A stretch of 7,601 nucleotides of DNA, taken from DATBDM01 sp036269915. Its GTDB lineage: Bacteria; Actinomycetota; Thermoleophilia; Solirubrobacterales; Solirubrobacteraceae. The stretch covers positions 1-7,601 of the forward strand of contig DATBDM010000064.1 in the NCBI GenBank assembly GCA_036269915.1, given 5' to 3'. Within the stretch, counting starts at the first letter, position 1; each line of letters begins with the position of its first letter. The notes below the pieces were generated by a model. The model was not told the DNA's origin, did no database searches, and saw nothing but the letters and a program-made list of their open reading frames with translations. Shown one piece after another: positions 1 to 5,259 of the stretch. A program made the position numbers and the translations under genes.

Positions 1-134
1 TCGACGGGCTGAAGTCCGACGCGACCGACCTGACGGCCGGCGGCCGGCGCCTCCTCAACGCCGCCGAGACGCAGATCGAGAAGACCCTCGGGGTCGTCAA
101 CACCAACTGGCCGCCCGTCCCCGCCGAGGACTGA
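1..134 (+). CDS. C-terminal end of an unrecognised protein (5' truncated by window)
   Basis: An open frame enters from the left edge (complete codons from position 3) and stops at TGA 132-134. It gives 43 visible residues that end in NWPPVPAED. Nearly every codon ends in G or C, as in the neighbouring genes, which supports real coding. The visible part is hydrophilic and probably helical (…GRRLLNAAETQIEKTL…), followed by a short Pro-rich tail. It has no membrane segment and no motif I recognise, so I do not assign a family. A strong hairpin begins 26 nt downstream and probably ends this transcript. The gene converges on the glycosyltransferase on the other strand. Confidence 0.65.
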   Translation, partial: DGLKSDATDLTAGGRRLLNAAETQIEKTLGVVNTNWPPVPAED

Positions 135-160
135 CGCCTCAACACGCGGCCCGTCGCGGC

Positions 161-213
161 CGCACGCAGATCTCCGAGCGGCCGGCATCTTGCCGGCCGC
201 TCGTCTGCGTGCG
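161..213. terminator. Long bulged hairpin between convergent genes, probable bidirectional terminator
   Basis: Two nested perfect stems are visible. The outer stem pairs 161-170 (cgcacgcaga) with 204-213 (tctgcgtgcg). The inner 13-bp stem pairs 175-187 (cgagcggccggca) with 191-203, closing a 3-nt loop (tct). A 4-nt bulge (171-174) on the left side joins the stems. No T-tract follows on either strand, which is common for terminators of high-GC actinobacteria. The hairpin sits between the end of the plus-strand gene at 134 and the minus-strand stop at 253, so it could serve both transcripts. The base pairing is seen directly; the terminator role is inferred from position. Confidence 0.7.
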
Positions 214-252
214 CCGCCCCGCCCGACGCCATCGGCCACGGCGGCGGGACAG

Positions 253-1503
253 CTAGCCGACGAGCTCCGCGCTGGTGGCGGGCTCGGCAACCGGAGCGGC
301 GAGCGGGCGGCGGGAGCGGCTCGTCCAGCCCTGGTGGAACATGGTCGCGAACGCGGCGATCCGCAGCGGGGCGATGAGGAAGGTGATCTGCAGGGCGAAC
401 AGCGGCAGGCGGCGGAGATCGCGCCGCTCCCTGCGGAACCGCGGGATCTGCCGCAGCCCGATGCTCGCGAGCATGCCGAGGTAGCCCAGAGGCAGCTCGA
501 TCGCCGGCGGCAGCCCCGCGGAGCCCTCGCCGCGGAGGCCATGCGCGATCGCGAGCGTCATCACGGCGAACAGCGCGAACGGCGTCACGATGTCGGCGGC
601 GAAGGAGGCGAACGCCACGGGCCTGCGCCACAGCCACCGCAGGCTGAGCAGGGTCTCGCGCTGGCTCGAGCGGCCCCACCGCAGCTGCTGGCGCCAGTAC
701 GTGCGCCAGTCCGAGGGGGCATCCGTCTCGACCAGCGCCGTGGACTGGTACACGGTCCGCCAGCCGGCGCGCAGCAGCTCGTTGGTGAGCACCCGATCGT
801 CTCCGACGTGCTGCGGCACCCCGAACACGGTCTGGCGGACGAGCCGCGCGACGGCGGGCTCGAAGGCGGCCCGGCGGTACGCGATCGTGCGCCCGGCGAG
901 GCAGCCGATCTGCCCGAACAGCGACTGCGCCGGGACCGTGAGGTGGTAGCGGATGTCCTCGACCCAATCGGAGAGCCGCCGCACCGGGTTGTCGCCCGGA
1001 TCGAGCACGGCCTGGCGGGGCGTCACGCCGCCCACCCGCGGATCGGCGAACGGCCGCAGCATCTCGGCCAACGCGTCCGGCGCCCAGACCGTGTCGCTGT
1101 CGAGGACGATCACGACGTCCGTGCTCGGGTCGCTGGCGGCGAGGCCGGCCGCGATCGCGGCGCGCTTGCCGGACTTGGGCAGCCGCATCACCACGTCGCA
1201 GTAGTCCCTCGCGACCGCGGCGATCTCCGGGTCGCCGCCGTCGACGACCGCGATCAGCTCGGTCGGGCCGTTGTCGCGCACGCTCGCCAGCGAGCGGCGG
1301 AAGAGCGCCTCCGGCTCGTTGTAGACCGGCACGATGACCGACGTGGCGAGCCCCTGCGTCGAGGCCTGCGACGGCCGGTAGCGCCGCGCGGCGACGGACT
1401 TCGCCGCCCAGAGCACCCAGACGTAGACGAAGAACCCCATGAACAGCGTCGGGGAGGCGCGGCCGCTCACCGCCTCGGCGGCGTCACGGAAGAAGCTGAA
1501 CAT
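253..1503 (-). CDS. Membrane-bound processive family-2 glycosyltransferase, hyaluronan-synthase-like
   Basis: This 416-residue GT2 enzyme probably polymerises and extrudes a polysaccharide from UDP-sugars at the inner face of the membrane. One N-terminal membrane segment (about 19-34) precedes the catalytic domain, which opens with VIVPVYNE (56-63). The catalytic domain carries SGKR (111-114), the metal-binding DSDT (135-138), the GDDR catalytic motif (234-237) and QQLRW (272-276), the Q-x-x-R-W signature of processive synthases. Two to three membrane segments follow (about 297-320, 334-350, 366-388). From memory of streptococcal HasA, the stretches around RTVYQSTA (249-256), GVPQHVGDDRVLTN (228-241) and the late WTSR (393-396) align closely, and the total length is about the same. 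The substrate cannot be read from sequence; chitin-like or other beta-glycans remain possible. The ATG is supported by a strong ribosome site at 1512-1518. No partner genes such as UDP-glucose dehydrogenase are in view. Confidence 0.93.
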   Translation of the reverse strand: MFSFFRDAAEAVSGRASPTLFMGFFVYVWVLWAAKSVAARRYRPSQASTQGLATSVIVPVYNEPEALFRRSLASVRDNGPTELIAVVDGGDPEIAAVARDYCDVVMRLPKSGKRAAIAAGLAASDPSTDVVIVLDSDTVWAPDALAEMLRPFADPRVGGVTPRQAVLDPGDNPVRRLSDWVEDIRYHLTVPAQSLFGQIGCLAGRTIAYRRAAFEPAVARLVRQTVFGVPQHVGDDRVLTNELLRAGWRTVYQSTALVETDAPSDWRTYWRQQLRWGRSSQRETLLSLRWLWRRPVAFASFAADIVTPFALFAVMTLAIAHGLRGEGSAGLPPAIELPLGYLGMLASIGLRQIPRFRRERRDLRRLPLFALQITFLIAPLRIAAFATMFHQGWTSRSRRPLAAPVAEPATSAELVG

Positions 1504-1735
1504 CGGCCGCGTCCTCCTCGCTCGACATGGGGACGAGCTCGTCCCGGTGAAACCAGCGGCCGCCGAGACGCACGAGCGGGGCGATCGCCCGGCGCGGCCG
1601 CGTGCGGCGGGGCGGCTGGAGCTGGTCGGCCGCGCCTCGGAGCAGCCGCGACGCGGTGCGACGCGCGCGCTCTCTCTTGGACGTCGCTGCCCGCACCGAT
1701 CGACCGTATGCGTCGCGCGCGCCCGGGGCGAGCAT
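1484..1735 (-). CDS. Possible small basic protein overlapping the glycosyltransferase start
   Basis: This 83-residue open frame runs on the minus strand from an ATG at 1735 to TGA at 1484-1486 and overlaps the first 20 nt of the glycosyltransferase gene. The N-terminal two thirds is Arg/Ala-rich (…SKRERARRTASRLLRG…). The C-terminal third looks like ordinary protein: VRLGGRWFHRDELVPM, then an acidic SEEDAADV. The third codon positions of that part are almost all G or C (about 30 of 34), which supports coding. The start is uncertain: no good ribosome site precedes the ATG, and an in-frame GTG lies a few codons inside. The ribosome site of the glycosyltransferase lies within its last codons, so translational coupling is plausible. 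I do not recognise a family. An alternative is that this is a fortuitous open frame over the 5' untranslated region. Confidence 0.42.
   Translation of the reverse strand: MLAPGARDAYGRSVRAATSKRERARRTASRLLRGAADQLQPPRRTRPRRAIAPLVRLGGRWFHRDELVPMSSEEDAADVQLLP
1512..1518 (-). promoter_or_regulatory. Ribosome binding site of the glycosyltransferase
   Basis: On the minus strand this reads AGGAGGA and lies 8 nt upstream of the ATG at 1503. It is the clearest Shine-Dalgarno sequence in the window and fixes the glycosyltransferase start. It is embedded in the last codons of the overlapping small ORF. Confidence 0.75.
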
Positions 1736-1788
1736 CGCTCGCGCTCGTGCGATACGTGCTCGTGCTCGAACCGCGCGGCGTCGCTGCT

Positions 1789-1792
1789 GGAG
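1789..1792 (+). promoter_or_regulatory. Ribosome binding site selecting the exchanger start at 1800
   Basis: GGAG is followed by 7 nt and then ATG at 1800. The frame stays open back to 1602, but the upstream part is Arg-rich, has no membrane character and overlaps the opposite-strand small ORF. This site and the change in composition support 1800 as the start. Confidence 0.55.
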
Positions 1793-1799
1793 TCGATGG

Positions 1800-3080
1800 A
1801 TGAGCGCTCCCCCGGCGGCCGGCCGGGCTTCGGGATTCGAGCCTTGGCAGCAGCGGCTCGCCGGTGCCGCGGCCTGCACGGTCCCGGGCGTGCTCATGCG
1901 GCTGGGCGGCGGCGTGTTCGCGCCTCCCGTCCAGCTCGTCGCGTACGGCGCCGGCGTCGTGGCCGCGGCCTTCATGCTCGCGTGGGCCTGCGAGGCGGCA
2001 CAGGTGGACATCGCCCACGGCATCGTCGTGGCGCTCGTCGCGTTCGTGGCGATCCTGCCGGAGTACGTCGTCGAGCTGCACTTCGCCTTCACCGGCCACG
2101 CCGACCTCGTCACCGCGAACCTGACGGGCGCCACGCGGCTCCTGCTCGGGGCCTGTATCGGGTTGCCGTCGGTGCTCGCCCTGCTCCCGAGGCGGCATCG
2201 GCCGAAGGAGATCGGGCCACTCGAGCTCGCACCGGACCATCGCGTCGAGCTCGCGGTCCTGGGCCTCGCCGCCGTGTGGGCGTTGCGGGCCGTGGCGCGC
2301 GGCGAGCTGACCGTGTTGGACTCCGCCGTCCTGGTGGGTCTGTACGTCATCTACCTGCGGCGCGTCATCGGCGCCGACAGCGAGGAGGTGGCGCCCATCG
2401 GCGTCGCCGCGAGCCTCGCGGAGCTGCCGGTCGAGAGGCGCCGGATCTGGGTGCGCGGCCTCATGGGGTACTCCGCGCTCGTGATCCTCGTCACCGCCGT
2501 GCCCTTCGGGGACGCGGTGCTGGCCACGGGCGCGCTCGTGGGCATCAGCCCGTTCCTGCTCCTGCAGTGGCTCGTGCCCGTCGCCACCGAGGTCCCCGAG
2601 CTCGTCGTCGCCTGGGTGCTGCTGGTGCACGGTCGGGGCGGTCAGAGCGTCGCGGTCCTGCTCGCCGGAGCGGTGAGCCAGTGCACGCTCGCGATGGGCA
2701 CGCTGCCGGTCGCGTTCGTCCTCGGCGCCGGCACCGGGCCGCTTCCGCTGGCTCCGCGCGAGCGGATCGAGCTGCTGCTCACGGTCGGCGTGGCGCTCTA
2801 CGCGGTGGCCGCGGTGCTCACGCTGCGCGTGAGCCGCGGCGACGCGTCGATCATGCTCGGCCTCTTCGCCGTCCAGTTCGTGTTGCCCAGCGTCCTCACG
2901 CGCCTGCTGCTGGCGATCGTGTTCCTGCTGCTTGCCGTCGACGTCCTGTTCGCGGAGCGGCGTCTCGTGCGGCCGGTCCTGAGCACGCTGCTGGGCAAAC
3001 CGGGCCGGAGTGAGTCCGGATCGGACGATCAGCGCCGCCGATCGCCGCGTCACCCACCGGATGGCAACCTCGCGTCATGA
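1800..3080 (+). CDS. CaCA-superfamily cation exchanger (sodium/calcium or calcium/proton type), divergent
   Basis: This 426-residue integral membrane protein has about ten or eleven hydrophobic segments between residues 44 and 385. It carries two internally repeated blocks typical of Ca2+/cation antiporter alpha repeats. Block one is LPEYVVELHFAFTGHADLV (86-104) followed by ANLTGA (106-111). Block two is ATEVPELVVAWVLL (262-275) followed by LAGAVSQC (288-295). The Pro-Glu pairs at 87-88 and 266-267 match the ion-coordinating glutamates of the family. The second-half motif, normally close to GN-x-x-GSN, is altered in both repeats, so ion specificity is uncertain. A charged loop (about 190-218) separates the halves, and a hydrophilic tail (about 400-426) ends the protein. 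Start 1800 is chosen on the GGAG at 1789-1792. The stop overlaps the next ATG (ATGA, 3077-3080), so it is very probably cotranslated with the serine protease. Confidence 0.85.
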   Translation: MSAPPAAGRASGFEPWQQRLAGAAACTVPGVLMRLGGGVFAPPVQLVAYGAGVVAAAFMLAWACEAAQVDIAHGIVVALVAFVAILPEYVVELHFAFTGHADLVTANLTGATRLLLGACIGLPSVLALLPRRHRPKEIGPLELAPDHRVELAVLGLAAVWALRAVARGELTVLDSAVLVGLYVIYLRRVIGADSEEVAPIGVAASLAELPVERRRIWVRGLMGYSALVILVTAVPFGDAVLATGALVGISPFLLLQWLVPVATEVPELVVAWVLLVHGRGGQSVAVLLAGAVSQCTLAMGTLPVAFVLGAGTGPLPLAPRERIELLLTVGVALYAVAAVLTLRVSRGDASIMLGLFAVQFVLPSVLTRLLLAIVFLLLAVDVLFAERRLVRPVLSTLLGKPGRSESGSDDQRRRSPRHPPDGNLAS

Positions 3081-4114
3081 CATCGAGCTCGACCCGCCAT
3101 GCACTGTGGATGTCCGCTGCCGCGGTGCTCGCCGCCGCCGTGGCCGTCCTGGTCCTGCAACTCACCGGCGCCGACAGGGCGAGCCCAGGCGTCGCGCTGT
3201 CGGCGCCGGCCTCGGCGCCGGGCCGTGGCTTCGACCAGGTCGTGGCTCGCGCCCTGCCCTCCGTCGTGCAGATCAGGACTTCGGTCGGACTCGGCTCGGG
3301 GGTCGTCTACGACCGCGACGGGCACGTCGTGACGAACGCGCACGTCGTGGCCGGGTCGAAGGCGTTCCGCGTCACGCTCGCGGACGGGTCGCAGCACTCG
3401 GCGACGCTACGCGGGGTGTATCGCCCGGGCGACCTCGCGGTCATACAGCTCGACGGCGCCCGCCCCGAGCCGGCGACCTTCGCCGACTCCTCCCAGGTCC
3501 GCGTCGGTGAGTACGCGCTCGCGATCGGCAATCCGCTGGGGCTGCGCTCCAGCGTCACCCAGGGCGTCATCAGCTCGACGAGCCGCACGGTGGGGGAGGG
3601 CAACGGCGTCGTGCTCGCCTCGGCGATCCAGACGAGCGCGCCGATCAACCCCGGCAACAGCGGTGGCGCGCTCGTCGATGCCACCGGCGCCGTCATCGGC
3701 ATCCCGACGCTCGCCGCCCTCGACCCCGAGCTGGGCGGCCCGGCCGACGGCATCGGGTTCGCGATCTCGAGCAATGCGGTCCGATCGGTCGCGTCGCAGC
3801 TCGTCGCCCACGGGCAGGTGGCCCCGTCCGGGCGCGCCTGGCTTGGGGTCGACCTCCGCGGTGTCCACGGGATGGGCGCGGTCGTCGCCTCCACGGTCGC
3901 GTCGGGCCCCGCGGCCCGAGCGGGACTCCGGCCAGGCGACGTGATCGTCCGCGCGGCGGGGCATCCGGTCCTTTCGGCCGACGACCTGGCCGCCGCGCTC
4001 GCCAACGAGAAGCCCGGGCGTCGCATCGCGATCGACTTCGATGGGCCCCGCGGATCGAGTCGCGCGCGCGTGACGCTCGCCGAGACGCCCGCGATGGCCG
4101 CCGACCGACGGTAG
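3077..4114 (+). CDS. HtrA/DegP-like trypsin-fold serine protease with PDZ domain (family S1C), membrane-anchored
   Basis: This 345-residue extracytoplasmic protease probably degrades or processes misfolded or regulatory envelope proteins. One N-terminal hydrophobic segment (about 11-28) acts as a signal anchor, and an Ala/Pro/Ser linker leads to the protease domain (about 52-245). The catalytic triad is readable: His89 in TNAHVV, Asp119 in GDLAVI, Ser195 in NPGNSGGAL. The oxyanion-loop context IGNPLGL (150-156) is typical of HtrA. A single PDZ domain (about 253-337) starts at AWLGVDL and contains GLRPGDVIV (283-291). The length fits actinobacterial one-PDZ HtrA proteins. The start ATG overlaps the exchanger stop by 4 nt, with no strong ribosome site of its own, which suggests translational coupling. 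The shared operon suggests that it may watch over the exchanger or an envelope stress linked to ion flux; that link is inference. Confidence 0.95.
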   Translation: MTSSSTRHALWMSAAAVLAAAVAVLVLQLTGADRASPGVALSAPASAPGRGFDQVVARALPSVVQIRTSVGLGSGVVYDRDGHVVTNAHVVAGSKAFRVTLADGSQHSATLRGVYRPGDLAVIQLDGARPEPATFADSSQVRVGEYALAIGNPLGLRSSVTQGVISSTSRTVGEGNGVVLASAIQTSAPINPGNSGGALVDATGAVIGIPTLAALDPELGGPADGIGFAISSNAVRSVASQLVAHGQVAPSGRAWLGVDLRGVHGMGAVVASTVASGPAARAGLRPGDVIVRAAGHPVLSADDLAAALANEKPGRRIAIDFDGPRGSSRARVTLAETPAMAADRR

Positions 4115-4148
4115 GGCTGGCCGCCATCCCGCCGGGGGGTCAGCGCGC

Positions 4149-4176
4149 CGCCATTGGCCCGCTGGCCCCCATGGCG
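4149..4176. terminator. Weak imperfect hairpin after the protease gene, possible terminator
   Basis: CGCCAT (4149-4154) pairs with ATGGCG (4171-4176). Inside it, GGCC (4156-4159) pairs with GGCC (4164-4167) around a 4-nt loop, leaving a small asymmetric internal loop. There is no T-tract. It lies in the 93-nt gap after the protease stop and before the small ORF at 4208, so it may end the exchanger-protease transcript. In such GC-rich DNA a hairpin of this quality can arise by chance. Confidence 0.25.
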
Positions 4177-4207
4177 ACGAGGTCCTCGAGGCGCGACCTT
4201 TGGGGAC

Positions 4208-4417
4208 ATGATCGAGCACCTCAGCTATGTGGAGTGCGACCTCCCCGAGGACATGACGCTCCGGCAGTGGCGTCACTCACGGACAGCCGGTGCGCCGGGG
4301 AGACGGCGCCCGCTGCGGCGTGTCCGGCTCGCGCTCGGCGCGGCGACGTCGTGGTCGGGCTCGCACTACCCCGGCGGTCGGGCTGATCGGATTCATCTCT
4401 CCGGCGCAGGCGTCTAG
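4208..4417 (+). CDS. Small hypothetical protein (69 aa), acidic head and Arg-rich tail
   Basis: The frame from ATG 4208 to TAG 4415-4417 encodes 69 residues. The head, MIEHLSYVECDLPEDMTLRQ, has the look of a true small protein, with tidy G/C-ending codons. A Trp-Arg and a basic stretch (PGRRRPLRRVRLALG, about 30-44) follow. The last 15 or so residues use less biased codons (for example gat, att, cat), so the C-terminus could be frameshifted or poorly conserved. A TTG at 4154 would extend the frame, but the added residues look random. GGGGA lies immediately before the ATG, closer than ideal for a ribosome site. From general impression, short proteins with a 'VECDxPxxMTLxxWR' head occur in related actinobacteria, but I cannot name a family or function. 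It lies 47 nt upstream of the response regulator and may be cotranscribed with it. Confidence 0.5.
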   Translation: MIEHLSYVECDLPEDMTLRQWRHSRTAGAPGRRRPLRRVRLALGAATSWSGSHYPGGRADRIHLSGAGV

Positions 4418-4464
4418 TCCGCTTCCGGCAGGGGCGGGACACTCCTCGGCACCGGACCACTCCG

Positions 4465-5259
4465 ATGCACCGACCGGCCCCGATGTCACTCACACGCCAC
4501 GCAACGACTCAGCGCCTCGACGGGAACCTGCCGGTTCCCACCCTCCGCGTCGTCGATGGTGCCGGCGACCTCCGGCCCCGCGAGACGACCGCGGTCCTCA
4601 TCGCCCACGGCGACAAGCTGGCGCGCGCGGGGATGCGGGCGCTGCTCGAGCCGGAGGCCGACATCGACGTCATCGAGACCGCCGCGGATGGCGAGCAGGT
4701 GCTCGCCCTGGCGCGTGCGCTGCACCCTGACGTCGCGATCATCGACATGGCGCTGCCCGGCGCCGACGCCGTCGAGGTCACACGCCGCATCCTGACCGAG
4801 CCCGCATGCGGCTCCACGCGCGTCCTGCTGCTGAGCGCGTCCGGAGAGGACCGGGTCGTCTTCGCCGCACTGCGCGCCGGCGCGATCGGCTTCCTGCACG
4901 ACCCCGATCTCGGCGAGGTCGCCTCCGCGATCCGTGCCGTCGCGCGCGGCGCGGCGGCGCTCTCGCCCGGCGTGGCGAGGTGTCTGATCGAGGAGATCGC
5001 GGCGCAGCCGTCCCCCGATCGCGGCGCGCCGGAGCAGCTCGAGGAGCTGACGCCGCGCGAGCGGGAGGTCATGGCGCTCGTGGCGAGCGGGCTCAGCAAC
5101 GACGAGATCGCCGATCGGCTCGTCGTCAGCCGCGCCACGGCCAAGACGCACGTCGGCAGGATCCTCGGCAAGCTGTCGGTGCGCAACCGGGCCGAGATGG
5201 TCACGCTCGCCTACGAGTCGGGCCTGGTCCGCCCGCGGCAGCCGGCACCGACCGACTAG
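4465..5259 (+). CDS. LuxR/NarL-family response regulator with degenerate receiver domain
   Basis: This 264-residue cytoplasmic transcription regulator has three parts: an unstructured N-terminal extension of about 40 residues, a receiver domain (about 42-160) and a LuxR-type helix-turn-helix (about 194-255). The HTH is classical: LTPREREVMALVASGLSNDE (195-214), then IADRLVVSRATAKTHVGRIL. In the receiver, Asp94 (AIIDMALPG) matches the phosphoacceptor and Ser124 (LLLSAS) the Thr/Ser switch position. The usual acidic pair after VLIA is His-Gly (48-49), and the conserved Lys in GFLLKD is absent (GFLHDPD, 142-148). Normal Mg2+-dependent phosphorylation is therefore doubtful, and the protein may work as an atypical, phosphorylation-independent regulator. 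No histidine kinase lies nearby. The start is either ATG 4465 or ATG 4483; neither has a clear ribosome site. The stop shares CTAG with the convergent carboxypeptidase gene. Confidence 0.92.
   Translation: MHRPAPMSLTRHATTQRLDGNLPVPTLRVVDGAGDLRPRETTAVLIAHGDKLARAGMRALLEPEADIDVIETAADGEQVLALARALHPDVAIIDMALPGADAVEVTRRILTEPACGSTRVLLLSASGEDRVVFAALRAGAIGFLHDPDLGEVASAIRAVARGAAALSPGVARCLIEEIAAQPSPDRGAPEQLEELTPREREVMALVASGLSNDEIADRLVVSRATAKTHVGRILGKLSVRNRAEMVTLAYESGLVRPRQPAPTD
4522..4539. repeat. 18-bp inverted repeat GGGAACC-N4-GGTTCCC in the start of the regulator gene
   Basis: A perfect 7-bp inverted repeat with a 4-nt spacer lies within the codons of the regulator's N-terminal extension (about residues 20-25), 57 nt after the proposed ATG. 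The symmetry is seen directly. It could be an operator for a dimeric regulator, perhaps autoregulation, or an mRNA hairpin. Chance cannot be excluded. Confidence 0.35.

Noticed and set aside
1743..1765. Direct repeat of GCTCGTGC (two copies) in the gap between the divergent small ORF and exchanger
   Set aside because: Only two 8-bp copies in very GC-rich DNA; not enough to call an operator or repeat array.
1602..1799. Upstream extension of the exchanger to an earlier start
   Set aside because: The extra 66 residues are Arg/Ala-rich and lie over the opposite-strand small ORF; the ATG at 1800 has a GGAG at proper spacing.
190..1803. Long plus-strand open frame (537 residues) opposite the glycosyltransferase
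   Set aside because: Its product is Arg/Ala/Glu low-complexity sequence with no domain. It mirrors the minus-strand glycosyltransferase, whose motifs are complete; long antisense frames are expected at this GC content.
1467..3053. Long minus-strand open frame (528 residues) opposite the exchanger
   Set aside because: The product is Asp/Arg/His/Gln-rich and repetitive, with no membrane or catalytic motif. The plus strand carries a clear transporter.
3307..4276. Two minus-strand open frames (300 and 289 residues) opposite the protease
   Set aside because: They are shadows of the HtrA-like gene, whose catalytic triad and PDZ are complete; the antisense products have no recognisable domain.
4290..4730. 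Plus-strand frame of 146 residues between the small protein and the regulator
   Set aside because: It overlaps the start of the response regulator in another frame and becomes Arg/Pro/His-rich. A short part (AVGLIGFISPAQA) looks protein-like and might be the frameshifted end of the small protein, but that is not strong enough to call.
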